DNA of 64,000 nucleotides, taken from the NCBI GenBank assembly GCA_003415625.1, contig PYIU01000003.1:6758001-6822000 (forward strand), in the 5' to 3' direction. The DNA comes from Aquanectria penicillioides (lineage: Eukaryota > Ascomycota > Sordariomycetes > Hypocreales > Nectriaceae). The notes beneath the pieces were generated by a model that saw only the letters and a list, made by a program, of their open reading frames with translations, was not told the DNA's origin and made no database searches. A program made the position numbers and the translations under genes. The first letter of the stretch is position 1. Every line of letters starts with the position of its first letter. This document shows, one piece after another, positions 1 to 11,299 of this stretch.

Positions 1-853
1 GTCACGACGAGGGGCTCTTCGCATCGATCCACGAGTCCCTGGCTCCGGGTTTCGTCGACGACGGTGTCGAGGCTGCCCAGGTAGTGCAGCGTTGGGGTCT
101 TGATCTTGGGCTCGTAACAGAAGCTGAGCGAGTCCACGGGGGCATAGAAGCCAGAGTACGACACGGCAAACTTGGCGGCTTTGCCTCCGTTGGCCTCCCG
201 AAGCCCTCGTGCCCAGTCGCCCTCCTTGCCCTCGGGAAGGGGCCGGTCTTCCAAGGCCGCAGCAACGAGGCCCGCCATGGCACCGCCCTGGCTGAAGCCG
301 ACAACGGCGTCGATTCCCTCTGCTTCACGGATGGCGTCCGCGACCGCGGCCATGCCCTCGTCCAGGTAGCGGTAGTTGCCCGTGGCCTCGTCCTTGCGCC
401 ACCAGGCCCAGGTGTCGGGCTGATAGTCCTCGGGTTGCGTCTCCTCGGGCGGCTGGTAGCCGGGAATGTCCTCGGCCTTGAGCCGGTTGGGCGCCGTGGG
501 GTAGATACACACGGGGAGGATGGAGATGGGGCCTAAGAGCTTAGTGAGAAGCTTCTCGAGGGCGCGAGTCTTGGCCCGGAACAGGGGACCCGATTGTGTG
601 TAGCCTGGACATGAGGTTAGTGAGTGGCTTTCTGGGAGGCGATAGGGGAGAATAGCACTGTGGCACAATGTTGAAAAGTACACAACCCCGATGTAGCTCC
701 TTATGGGGCGTTTTTTTTTTTAAAAAAATCAGGTTCAGGTAGGGACTGTTGGCATGACTTACCGTGAAGCATCAAAATCTTGACCTCTTTCTTGCCTCCA
801 TTGTTCTTGGGCTTCTGCTGCTTCACGCCGTTAGGCCCCGCCGCTGTCGACAT
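1..853 (-). CDS. FSH-family serine hydrolase (FSH1/OVCA2-like), 3' end cut off by the window edge
   Basis: Alpha/beta-hydrolase of the FSH1/OVCA2 family, small cytosolic serine esterases with poorly defined substrates. Exon 1 is 763-853 (start ATG at 851-853) and exon 2 runs from 604 to the left edge; the intron 605-762 has a GTAAGT donor and CAG acceptor. The junction reads through the first beta strand, KILMLHGYTQSG, where the family begins. The nucleophile elbow GFSQGG is visible (complement of about 279-296), followed by AVSYSGFY and the acid-residue segment LGSLDTVVD. The catalytic histidine should lie just beyond base 1, so the C-terminus is missing. A lysine/asparagine-rich N-terminal tail of about 22 residues precedes the domain. 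Yeast has three paralogues, so no single symbol is given. Family assignment is firm; substrate unknown. Confidence 0.9.
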
Positions 854-1636
854 GCTGAAAACAAATGCGGCTCTATTGAATGCAGGGGTTGGTCTAGTTG
901 CGAGAGGTCTAGCAGCGAAGAAGACGCCGGAAAGCAGACGCATCTACGGGTAGATTTATGGCAGGATGCTATAGAGGGAGCAGGGCGTCGCCTATCTTTG
1001 CCTCGCCGTATGAGTCGTCGGCGTCGTGGTGTGAGCGATAACGGTGATTTGTCAGGATTGAGATTTTGTGAGATCTCCTGGGCCCGTTATTTCACAACTG
1101 GGAAGGGATTACGCCTGGATAAACACCCCACATGAAGTCAACCCGACCTCAATCGACACGAGTGCAGACCGAATTTCCATTGGTCTTCATTGGAAGCTGT
1201 CCTCATCCGAATTGCTTGATATTGTCCACTCATTGAGGCGGCAATTGAGGATGCTACACAGTTCCGGTTGTCCTAATATCCATTTACACACAAGTCACAC
1301 GAGACACCAGGTTCTACAACATACGGAATGGACGGGGTTCACCGGACCTCCTAGAGCGGTCTAGGAGACAATTTGCGACAAGAATTTCCCGGGCCATATG
1401 TCCAGATTTCTGTTTCATGGTGGTTCGATGCTTGTTGTCACCGCATGGTAGCATTGAGGTCGGCAACGGATCCTGACACGGGTAACATGTTCTCGGGTCG
1501 AATTGGTTTGACAGCAGGTCAATTAAGCCCTTATGCGACTCTATGATACAATTCCATCTCACAGGATACCGGACTCGCGTTGGAGTGGATCGATGATGCT
1601 TGCTTTGACGAAATCTCAAATTCCACCACGTCAGAC
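854..1636. other. Intergenic: upstream of the FSH hydrolase and downstream of ATP18
   Basis: No supported coding sequence. It should contain the promoter of the FSH hydrolase and the 3' untranslated region of ATP18, both on the minus strand. Open frames here have no codon-level or family support. Confidence 0.5.
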
Positions 1637-2083
1637 TTAGTGACCGCCGGTCTTGGCGTTGGGGTTGCGGGGGTCGTTCTTGAACTCGGCGGCTATGGGG
1701 AATGGTCAGTTGGTGATGATCCTGAAGGCAATCTCGTCGGAAGGGGCTCGTACAGTTCATGAGGGCGTTCTGGGCCGAGTTGACGCCGTAGGCGATGACG
1801 ACACCTGTGTTTCGTGTCAATTGCCGTCCCAAGTCATTCAAGCATCAATCGGGGATCGGCGCATGGGGAAATGCTCGTCGAGGATGCGATATTATCGGGG
1901 AAAGCCGCGCATTTTCACGTACCAGCAGCGAAGAAGGGCCAGTAGGGCTTCACTGTTTTGGGGGAGCTTTGGTCAGTGGGACACGTCGCTTCGGCAACCT
2001 GGAGAAAGCCGCAATTGGGATTGAGGGGACGTACAGAAGGGAGCGTTGAACTTCTTGAGGGGTTGGACGCCGAGCCACGACAT
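1637..2083 (-). CDS. ATP18: ATP synthase F0 subunit i/j (Atp18), mitochondrial
   Basis: Small inner-membrane subunit of mitochondrial F1F0-ATP synthase, found at the membrane sector and dimer interface. The gene was assembled by eye from four exons: 2035-2083, 1923-1952, 1754-1804 and 1637-1692 (minus strand). The three introns (82, 118 and 61 nt) begin GTACGT, GTACGT and GTACGA and end AG. The exons total 186 nt and encode 61 residues plus TAA. The protein starts MSWLGVQPLKKFNAPFLKP, has the single membrane segment PYWPFFAAGVVIAYGVNS and ends with the family signature EFKNDPRNP followed by a short Gly/His tail. Length (59-62 residues) and segment order match fungal Atp18. Exon 2 is only 30 nt, so gene finders could easily miss it. 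The gene lies head-to-head with the NIPSNAP gene. Confidence 0.93.
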
Positions 2084-3101
2084 TTTGACGGTGTTGGGGG
2101 TATCGCGAGGGAAGGGGTTTGGTTCGGATTGATGGAGGTGCTTCAAACTGAGAGTCTACAAAACGAGCCTGAGCCTTTTTCCGACGCAGAACAAAGCTCC
2201 GAGCGGGTTCTGCCGAAGCCGAGCGTCGAGGCGGCTCATTATGGCCTGAGGCACATAAACAGGGAAGTTAAGGCAGCAAGATCCAGAAGGGGCAAGCTCC
2301 AGGGATGGTGGCCAGGCCGCCAGGGGGACCAGGGGTGGGGCTTCCGGTGGGGCTTTCCCGGAACGCCGCAGAAACCATTCTGCCGAACCCCGCGTTTTCA
2401 TGCAGGCGCTAGTGACTTACACGTGATGGTTGGCATGGCAGGTGACATCATGCCTAAGCATGGGGAAGCTCCATCAAGCTCACAGCTTTAAGAAGGGAGG
2501 AATACGTACAGGTCGCACTCAATTCCTACCTAGGTCATGATTCTTACAATCAGCCTATTGTGTACCCTTTGAGACTCGTCACCAAAGCATCAAACCATCC
2601 CAAAGTGCGGGGTGAAGATACCTGGAGCGTAACAGAATCCGTTCCGTCCCTCCAATACTACACCACCAATACCGTTTACTACACCCTCTCCCGTCTCATC
2701 TCAACCACCCCTCAGCGAGACGCTGCCCTCCCTCCAATCCACCAATCCACCAATCCAACTCTGCCGTGCCATCGCGGCTGCGATCAAAACCGCCTTGCTT
2801 CCCTCCTTCTTTTCTGTGCCTTGACACTGTCACTCGCCTGCCAGCTGCCAAATCTGCCATCTGCTCTGACGCAACCAGCTGCCCGTTTCCTCTTCTGCCT
2901 TTTGCCGCTTGCCGCTGCCACCTCCCCTGTTTTCCATCTCGCTTTCATCTTAGATTGCCGATCTTGCAACCTCGGCTCTCTCGGGAGATTTGCCCTTGTT
3001 TTCAAACAACCCTGCTGCCCCGTGTCATCAGCTATACTTGGCAAGACACAACCCTACTCCCCTCTCTTTGTCAACCTCGCCTCGCCTCGCCTTCACACAC
3101 A
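2084..3101. promoter_or_regulatory. Divergent intergenic region between ATP18 and the NIPSNAP gene
   Basis: About 1 kb separating two outward-facing mitochondrial-protein genes. From about 2640 to 3101 the plus strand is strongly pyrimidine-rich, typical of a filamentous-fungal core promoter and 5' leader, and points to the NIPSNAP gene. No TATA box or defined operator is claimed. Confidence 0.5.
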
Positions 3102-4241
3102 ATGCTGAGCCGCCAGTTCGTTCGTGCCTCCGCGGGTGCTCCGCGCGCCGGCGTGCGGGCTCTCAGCACCAGTGTCCAGCGGCAAAGCAGGATCCCCTCC
3201 ATGGGAGACGTCAATCCCTCCAAGGCAGCCGTCACCACGTTCAACCAGAGGCAGAAGGAGTTTCGCGAGCAGCTGGTAGAGGCACAGAGGGAACGGGAAG
3301 CTAGTGCGTTCAACTCCTCCCCGAAAACGGCTGACGCTGCATCTCAGCAGCCAACGCAGGGCTCACAGGATACCAACACAGGGCGCAACGCGGCGGTCAA
3401 GGAGTCGGAGCCCAACCGAAAGGCGGGCCCGTTGACCAACCTCATCTACGGAACGAAGGAGGGCCGTGAGCTCGAAGCTCAGCTTGAGGCCAGCTTCAGC
3501 CAGGTCCTTGCACGGGGCAAGTATGTGCACTCCATCGTCTTTCACGAGGTGAAGTCCGACAAAGTCGATGAGTACGTTAAGCTCGTCGGCCAATGGTACC
3601 CTAAGATGGCAAACCTCCAGTCGAACAAGGTGCATCTAGTTGGAAGCTGGCGCACCGAAGTCGGCGATTGCGACACCTTTGGTATGTGTCCCCGCTGACT
3701 GTTTTTGTTTTGGCGATGGTTTCGCAGCGATAGCTAACCCGGGGGCGGGGTAACAGTTCACATCTGGGAGTACCAAAAGTACGAAGGGTACCACGCCTCT
3801 CGACACAGCATTTCCCACCATCCCGAGTTCGCCGAGTTCGACAACAAGCTAAAGACGCTTATCAAGTCCAAGAACATCTCCCTTATGCAGGAGTTCTCCT
3901 TTTGGCCCACTACCCCACCTCGCCAGCTTGGTGGCGTCTTTGAGCTGCGCTCTTACACACTGCACCCTGGCAACCTCCTCGAGTGGGAGACTCACTGGCG
4001 TCGCGGCCTCAAGGCCCGTCGCGAGGTCATGGAGGGCGTCGGCGCATGGTTCGTTCAGATTGGCGAGCTCAACACCGTCCACCACCTGTGGCAGTTTGCC
4101 AACCTTGAAGAGCGCCGCTCTCGCCGTGAGCAGAGCTGGCAAGTCGAGGGCTGGAGCGACACCGTCCACAAGACGGTTCCCTTGATCCAGAGCATGAAGT
4201 CGCGCATCCTCATCCCCATGCCCTGGTCTCCTGTGGCCTAA
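3102..4241 (+). CDS. NIPSNAP-family mitochondrial protein
   Basis: Two exons, 3102-3681 and 3757-4241, with a GTATGT donor and CAG acceptor, encode 354 residues. The N-terminus (MLSRQFVRASAG..., rich in Arg/Ser/Ala, no acidic residues over the first 20 or so) looks like a mitochondrial presequence. A low-complexity linker follows to about residue 105. Two ferredoxin-like NIPSNAP repeats come next: the first near YVHSIVFHEVK...WYPKM, ending in HIWEYQKYEGY, and the second beginning FELRSYTLHPG and ending HLWQFANLEERR. The protein closes with MPWSPVA, the usual conserved NIPSNAP end. Mammalian NIPSNAPs are matrix-associated and have been linked to mitophagy; the fungal role is not established. 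The intron sits inside the first repeat. No frameshift is seen. Confidence 0.93.
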
Positions 4242-4687
4242 GTTCGCTCTGTGTGAATTTGGGCTCCGAGTCGAGAGCTCAATATCTCACCATCTTACCA
4301 ACCCCCCAACCCCGGACCAGGGTGATATCACCACTGGCGGGCTGGGTCTGCAGGCCGAAGGCGTGCCCTGTTTCATGATTGAGAATCCAGGACAGAGAAT
4401 TATCATTCTTTTGTGTGTTGCAATACATCTTTGTCTTTTTGAAGTCGTTAATCGCGTGTGGACTGGCTTGGAGGAAACAGCGAAGCAAGCTCGTTGATGC
4501 ATGTACAATTGTAGCAACTACATCCCTGCAGATTGTGTGAATTTATGCTCAAGTCAACAAAGGTCGATGTTCAGTGCCAATAATGCTCTACCTGTGATCC
4601 AATTCCCATGATTTATCTACACAAGCTCCGCCCTCCTGACGCCGGGGTATCCAATTCCAAAGGTAGCTTGCCGCTTTTACCATTCCT
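4242..4687. other. Convergent 3' region between the NIPSNAP and Rogdi genes
   Basis: 446 bp between two stop codons facing each other; it must hold both 3' untranslated regions. No coding or RNA gene seen. Confidence 0.5.
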
Positions 4688-5811
4688 TCAATCGTCCGAA
4701 TCAACGTGCATGACGGCACTAAGGTTCCTTCGTGCCTGGTTTAATATGTGACTAAGGTACCCAAGCTTGGAGTATAATGAAATCAGACTCGGATCAGCGC
4801 TTTCGACGCGAACCTTTTCTCGCACGTAGACTTGCTGGATATCTCCGCTGCTGCCAAAGGCAAGAGGAGGGGCCCTGGGCTCCGGGGTATGCCGTGCGCT
4901 GCGCGGTCTTGAGGCGTTAACGTCGCTGCCCTGAGTGTTGTACCTGAAGACGGTGTCCATCTCATCGTGTTCTAGGCGGCGAACGGTACCGATGGCGAGA
5001 CCAAGCTTAGTTCCAAAGTGAACGGGCGCGTCGACGGGTTCGAGGGAACGCAACCAAAGGACTATCGAGCTCTCCTGAATCGTGATATAGACACTCAGGT
5101 TGGTACCGGGGGCCGGGTGGAAGTGGTATGATGGGCACGAGGAGGCTTGCCATCGAGTGTCAGGTTTATCAATCGGCGGCCCTTCAGGAGGGCAGCTGAA
5201 TCGGACAGGGAGTCCGATAGGAGAGTGAGGGTAGAGGAGAGAGAGCGAGGGTCCTGAGGACGGGCGAGGGTGAGGGACAGGAGATCGATGGCTTGCGTGA
5301 GATGCGTATGGAGCGACTCGAGAGCTTCGACGTGGATGTCGTCTGATTGGGAGAGGGAGAGGACTTGGGCGGGGAGGGTTCGGAGCTGAATGTTCAGGGC
5401 CTACAGGAGATGACATGATCAGCCACATTGGATCGTGTGGGTTATGATTCCCTCGATGCTTACGCCTTTGACAATCCGAGTGCCCACTCGGGTGAGGGTT
5501 CCTTTAACTCTTTCGTTGCGCGGGGTGCTCATGACAAGCGTGCTGCCGGGATCGATGGGCGCGAGGAGCGCATAGCAGTCGTCGAGGCCATGCTTGAGAT
5601 TGCGACAGATCTCGAGCGTCTCCTCGACGATCCATTCGAGCTCACGTTCCTTGGAATAGTAAATCAGCATCTCGATTCTCGGGGCCCCGTGCGATCCCCG
5701 CTGCGACGTGTTCGTGATCGTGGCGTGGAGCTTCCCTCGGCATACCTGGGATTCCGCGGCTTTAAGCTTGAGCTCGGCCGGCGAGACGGCAGGCCAAACT
5801 GCAATGGACAT
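4688..5811 (-). CDS. Rogdi-family protein (RAVE-complex Rav2/Rogdi type), one apparent frameshift
   Basis: Rogdi/Rav2 proteins are partners of the RAVE complex that assembles vacuolar H+-ATPase. Exons on the minus strand: 5746-5811, 5464-5649 and 4688-5400; introns 5650-5745 (96 nt) and 5401-5463 (63 nt). Exon 2 carries ELEWIVEETLE and GSTLVMSTPR; exon 3 carries the conserved ITIQESSIVLWLRSLEP and the C-terminal VREKVRVESADPSLISLYSK followed by KLGYLSHILNQARR. In exon 3 the frame that starts correctly meets a stop near 5094-5096, while the continuation lies one frame over. One base missing at the C run 5180-5182 (GGG on the coding strand) would join them and give about 321 residues. The first intron is a multiple of three and has no stop, so retention would not break the frame. 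Family call is firm; the break is probably a sequence error. Confidence 0.85.
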
Positions 5812-6429
5812 GGTGGCCTATTGAGAGAGATGTGGACGGTAGAGCGTGTAGGCAGCCATGGGAGTGAGAAAAGGCCGCGATAGCAAGACGAGGAGCGGTA
5901 GTCGTTGATGGTGACGGCAATGGTGCAACCAGATGTGACGGACGAGTTGGGGCTGGAGGAGTCGCCAGATGAAGTTCGAGGACCAGCTGAAAGCTGGAGG
6001 ACGGGTGACGTTGGGGGGAGCCGCAGTGGGGTTCAATGCGCTGCAGTAGCGCCGCTAAGGGCCCAGGGCCCGGTGGGGACCCGCTGGAAAATCGACGGGG
6101 ATGGGTGGGGTAGCTTTTTTGGCTTTCGGAAGAGGCACCGCAGACTCAGAGACAGGACAGAAAAGTTGACGACCAGCCAACACACGACTCAATCCCACCA
6201 GAACCCGGCTCACGGCATCCCATTTCACTCCAGAAAAGTGATAGGCAGCTCCGAATCATCGCGGCACATGTTAATTTGTATGCCTGAGACGGCCATTACC
6301 CCTCATCTCGGCCATCTCCTCGCCATCTCTCCCCGATTGGCCTCTCCAGGCACACGCTTTTTTTTTTCCCCATCCCAGAACTCATCTGCCTGCCGAGCTA
6401 GGTAGCAACATCATCACACTATCAACATC
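5812..6429. promoter_or_regulatory. Divergent promoter region between the Rogdi gene and POP7
   Basis: 618 bp between two outward-facing start codons. A T/C tract at about 6357-6375 lies shortly before the POP7 start, a common leader feature in these fungi. No other element could be assigned. Confidence 0.45.
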
Positions 6430-7013
6430 ATGGCTTCGGCAAACGCCTCCGGCTCTGCTTCGCCTCGGCTGCCTGGAACTCTGAGCAAGCTTCCTCCGAT
6501 CCCCCAAGGTACCAATCCATGCAAGTCCTCTTCTCGCGCTCGCCTAGACTAACTGATTTTTTTCCCTCCCGTCAAGGCGCCCGCGTTGAGAAGCGTCCAC
6601 TAACCAGGCGGCAACCTCCCGCCTCGTCCAAGTCGCGCATCATCTACGTGTCCTCGCGCACGCCGTTCATGGCGGTGGTCAAACGCGCCCGTAAGCAGCT
6701 CGATGCTTCATTGCAGGGTGCCAGCGCAGCGCCGAAAAACGCGTCGGTACACTCTCGCATCGAGGCCCTGAAGCGGGCTGGCGGAGAGATCAAGGGTGAC
6801 GGCACCGTAGTCACCGCCATGGGCACGGGGCGCGCCGTCGAGAAGACCCTCGCAGTGGCGAGCTGGTTCGAGCAGCAGGGGGACTGCCTCGTGGAGGTCC
6901 GGACGAGGACGGTTGCAACCATTGACGACGTCGTCGTGGAGGACGGGGACGTTGAAGACGAGAGCAGGTTGAGGAAGATGAGCTGCTTGGAGGTCTCCAT
7001 TAAGCTCAAGTGA
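6430..7013 (+). CDS. POP7: RNase P/RNase MRP subunit Pop7 (Rpp20 family, Alba-like fold)
   Basis: Pop7 binds the P3 arm of the RNA in RNase P (tRNA 5' maturation) and RNase MRP (pre-rRNA processing) in the nucleus or nucleolus, together with Pop6. Exons 6430-6508 and 6577-7013 flank a 68-nt intron with a T-rich tract before its acceptor; the product is 171 residues. After a Ser/Ala/Pro-rich head, the Alba-like domain starts at KRPLTRRQPP and shows IIYVSSRTPFMAVVKRARKQ, then VVTAMGTGRAVEKTLAVASW and a C-terminal strand VEVRTRTVATIDDVV. The core matches fungal Pop7 in motif order and spacing. The C-terminus carries a short acidic stretch (VEDGDVEDES) before the last strand. ATG at 6430 has no upstream in-frame alternative with better context. 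Confidence 0.9.
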
Positions 7014-8387
7014 CGTTCCCTTGAGGCTGAACTACCTTATTCCTCTCCACCGAGGCAACATAGGGCTGGCTGATACTGCAGTGACGGCGAGGTACTTCAG
7101 AGTACCCGTCTCCAGATCGTACTCTCCCAACGTTCCTGCAGATGTGCCTTTGAAAGGCGCACACACGATGATGAGACACGGAGTTAAAGCGTCTTTTGCA
7201 TTCAGCATCACGGGGTACGTTGGACCCGCATTGTCTCTCCACTAGGTTTGCCCCCATCGGATGCATCGGCCGTCGTGTATTGCCTTCCATCTCTCGATAC
7301 CACCATTCTCTTACCCAAACCGGCCGGGGATACGAGCCCACGACGATTCACTCACGCGCCCTCGCACGCCCCTCGCCGGGTCGAGGTTCACTCAGCTATC
7401 AGTTGGAACAAACTTGTCTCTCCAGGTCACGCGCGCGAAGCCGCGTATCCACAGCCGGTAGATGGTGATGGCCGTTGAGCAATGGAACACACCACCACCT
7501 CTGCAGGGACTCTGTTGATCCACACCGCATCTTGTCAGCACTCAAGATACCGTCCTCGCTCTTTATTTCTGGCTGTGGCCACCAAACCCCTCCGGATCGA
7601 GGTGTGCCTCTTGGATCGGACGGTTTTGGGGACTGGCCCGGTCAGGGTCTGGGGTAGTTTAGTAAAGGACGTTTTACTGGTTTATTAATCTGGGTGGCGG
7701 AAACAACACGCACCCTCGGCACCTCGGTCATGACCAAGCAAGCTCGAGAGGAATGAATACGTAAACATGACCGGGCCAAGCCTTTAAGCGAATCCGTAGC
7801 GGAAACCAGCCGAGAAGTTGTTGGGAGACGAGGCCTGTCGGTGCCTATCGTTATCGTGACTCTATTCAGGTCGAATTTACGGGTATTCGAGATTTCGGAA
7901 GGATGTGTTCGGTCTCTGAACCACCAGGTTCGAGTGAGGAAAAGCGAAAGCGGGAGGAGGGAGGGGTGGAAAGTGAATTTGGAGTTGCAAGACCAGCATT
8001 CGTGCTGTTGAATAGTTTGACCAGAGCTGTCATGTTTCTCGTTGCACCCAGATCGTACCCCCTCACCCATGAACAAAGCAAAAACAACACCACCCCCCAC
8101 CAGCCGAAAGAGAAAAAAAAAAATAGAGCTCCCAGTCACAAGTGCGAATGAATGCATGCAAGTCCAGTCCTGCGCCGGTCCCAATGCACCATTTCCCAAT
8201 ATTCATTAAGTTTCCCTCCGCCGTTCCTTATCCTGCGCCAAGCTCCGAGGATCCATGCCAATCAAATTTGGATCCTTATGCAATGCATGCTAATAAACGT
8301 TCTTTCAGATGTCGTCACCCCTCCACTCTCTCTCCTTCGATACAATGCTCCAAATGCAAGTCCTGAATCTTTTGCCGAGTGTTGTGT
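7014..8387. other. Convergent intergenic region between POP7 and the DUF3237 gene
   Basis: 1.37 kb between converging genes. It must contain both 3' untranslated regions. Open frames on either strand have no recognisable domain or plausible splice structure; I see nothing else. Confidence 0.45.
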
Positions 8388-9726
8388 TTAGGTGACGCGG
8401 TAGGCACTGTGAGGTTCAGGGAAAGTCAGCAAATCACGGCTCGTCTTATCTCAGCCTTGACCGACATTCGTCGGAAGGGGGTGGGAGTGGAAATGTCGGG
8501 GAGGAAAGTTAGGCATGGCTTACTCGATGACGAGGTGCTCGCCGCGCCAGGCACCGCTGGCAACCCACAGTCCGCAGTTTACAATCTCCGCATAGCGCTT
8601 ATCCGTCGTCTTGATGGTAGCAAACATGCGGAAACCGTAGCGTCGGGGGTCAATGTCCTTTGGGCTGCGAGGGCTGAGGAGTGCATCGAGGACGTCCGAA
8701 GGGCCCGAAAGCGAGCCCCGGGTGCGCATCTCGAGTCTGTTTGGCCGGGAAAGTGTCAGCATGATGGATCAAATCGAGCAAGTCGGGGACGAGGAATTGG
8801 GATTCGTACACTGCGGGAACTTCGTCGCTGGTTTGCACGACGAAAGCGCCTTCGACCAGTCTCATAGGTCGGAATCCACGGGCTTGTCCTAGATCATATC
8901 CTCCAGCCTATATAATTGGTAAACTCGACTTGGTCAGCAAAAGCTCCCCTCCTCCTAAAAAAAAACCCCCCGCCAAATAAAAACATATTGATAAGGGTAT
9001 TGTCCATGACGGCTTATATAAGTGCAGATATGTGACAGACGTGACGTACCATGACGCGGCCGTGGCCAAAAGATCCGGACCAGACTCCGGCGGCAACAGT
9101 AGTAATCTCCTTTGTAGCGCCAGTCTCGACGCGGGCTGGTTCCTGGTTGAGTCGGACAGCGATGCGGAAATCAAAGTCCAGAGCCGGCATGGGAAATACC
9201 AAACCTGGACAGGGGAAATGGTTCAGGGAGCGCTGGCAGGCCTCTTCGACAGTCCTAAACAATTGACCAAAGCAAAATGTTAGCGGGTTCGCTCATGGTT
9301 GCAGGGAGCTGTGCTGCGGGTGTAAGCCGTGTAAGTCGGTTGTGGTTTGACATACTTGCCAGGCCCTTCTCTCATTTCCATCTCAGCTTGCGCCCGGTAC
9401 AGAACTCCGCCGTCATTGAAGCAGCCAGTTCCTGAGCTAGAGCCGTATCCGCTGCCGGTCGTGCTTCCGCTGGCGCTTCCGCTGCTGCAGTGGAAGGGAG
9501 ACTGTGCGTTGGCGCCGTAATTTTGGTAGGCCGAAGGGTGTCGCAATTCCGGCATGGTGAGCTTAGTATCCCACTCGGCCGATGGTGCGGTAGCGGAAAC
9601 ATTGGGGATGCCAGCGGCAAACGGCGACTGGAAGGCCGGGTGGCAGTCGGGTAAACATGTCGACTCGGTGACGTCTGTGGGAGCGGTGCTCGTAGGGAGC
9701 GATAATGTATCGGTCTCGGTAGCCAT
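8388..9726 (-). CDS. DUF3237-domain protein with a Ser/Gly-rich N-terminal extension
   Basis: Five exons on the minus strand: 9356-9726, 9050-9254, 8810-8907, 8524-8736 and 8388-8406, totalling 906 nt and 301 residues. All junctions use GT..AG and keep one frame. Residues 1 to about 120 form an extension rich in Ser, Gly, Thr and Pro with no signal peptide. The DUF3237 domain follows: ALDFDFRIAVRLNQEPARVE, then GAWSGSFG-like AAGVWSGSFGHGRVM, a central FVVQTSDEVPAVLEMRTRG and the closing YAEIVNCGLWVASG...IDAYRVT. The last exon contributes only T plus six codons (AYRVT region), yet it supplies the conserved family ending. Function is unknown: DUF3237 has a lipocalin-like barrel in known structures, and no enzyme role is established. 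The start at 9726 has a good context; an in-frame ATG at 9765 would add 13 residues. Confidence 0.88.
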
Positions 9727-11137
9727 GATTGTGTGATGCTTGCAAGTGGTTGTGGGAAGCGGCAAAGGGTGCGTGGGTTGCGGTCCGGACGAAAGACGGA
9801 CGAGCGCCTGAGTGATGTGTAATATGGGTCGGATTTAGTAAGAGCACATTGGGGAGGCGTATTTCCTTAGTCGCGCGATGCAGTTGAGCGAGTTGCAAGC
9901 CAAACCGACGGGGGAAAGGCCAATTCAGTCGTCGCCGTTGAAAAAGAAAAAGAAAAAATCAAGGTGGTTTGTCTTTTGGGGCGTCGTCTGGAAAGGTGAA
10001 GTGAGGTGAGGTGAGGCGAGGTGAGTGAGTCGTATGTGTGACTGTGCGTGGCTCGGTAGGAGATGTCGCAATCCTCAGGCGGGAAGACCTGGAAAAAGCC
10101 AAGACGCTTTTGCGGCGCTGGAGTGCACGAAGACTGGCAGTTCGAGATTATCTTACCATGCAAGGAGAACAGGATATACTTGGCACACAAGGGCAAAGGC
10201 AAGAAAACGCAAATCGGGACGGAACAGGAAGGGTGGGAGGAGCGCAGACTATTAAAGTAATTCGGGGCGTCCCAGGCGCAGTCAGTTAAACCCGCCGGCT
10301 TGGGCGGGCGGAACAAGGAAACGCAGCGTTGGGCCTGGGCATTTTGTCATGCTTGCAAATCTCCGACGCCATGGACCAAGTTTCGGCCGGCCGTGGGACA
10401 CGCAGAAGGGCGAGGGCGAGAGAGCGAAAAAAGGCTTTCTGGGCCTGTGCTCCAGGGCCTTCGGGGGGGTGCGTGGCCTGTTGTGCTGCTGGGCATGTGC
10501 CTGTTGGGAGCGCTGGAAGACCTGGACTTTGGGGCCTCAGTCCCTGTACCTTTACCGTGTGTCTGGCTCTGGGCTCTGGCTTTGGCTTTTGCTGGGCACC
10601 CACGTTATCAAACCTCAGCCAGCCAGCTCAGCTGCCGCCGGCGTCTGGGTCTGGTCTGGCTGGACAAGCCCACTCCCCCGAACGCCGACAGCATCGGTAA
10701 TCCGATTCAGCCCAGCCAAGCCCAGTCCCGGCGCGTGCATGCCATCATGTAACTAAGGTAGCTTGTAGGGCAGTACGTACCATGGGCCATGACACCCGCA
10801 GCCAGTGGGCACTGCGACCTGGGAACTGGGAAGTAGGAAAAGCTCGTCGAGCCCTCCCCTCCACCCCCCGGCCGGCCATGAGCTAAGCAGCTGTGGGTGT
10901 CCGGGGTCGTGGTCGTGGTCGTGGTCTTGGTCACCGTCATGATTGTCTTGAATTTGTCGTTGTTTGTCGCGCCCAGCGCCTCTACCCCCGTCCGGTCCAT
11001 CGGATGGATCTGCTGGGTGAACCAGTAAACCAACCCCCAGCACCACATCTTACGGCCATGGCCAAATCGAGCATCTTCTTCTCGCCTCTGTCCAAACAGA
11101 GCCCACGGCGCAAAACGGACTTTGGGCAACAATGGGT

Positions 11138-11138
<1 letters not shown>

Positions 11139-11177
<39 letters not shown>
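11139..11177. repeat. (GT)n microsatellite
   Basis: Uninterrupted GT dinucleotides, about 19 units, in the gene-free interval. Confidence 0.95.
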
Positions 11178-11178
<1 letters not shown>

Positions 11179-11259
11179 CCATCACGGAGGGGTGTGTGAG
11201 CATGAGGTGGCTTGCACCACCACCTGTCTTTGGTCTGTCTCTTGTCTTGTCAATGTCGC

Positions 11260-11299
11260 TTTCTCTCTTTTCTCTCTCTCTCTCTATCTCCCTCTCACC
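11260..11299. repeat. TC/CT-rich microsatellite
   Basis: Imperfect TC dinucleotide tract, part of a longer pyrimidine-rich stretch. Confidence 0.85.
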
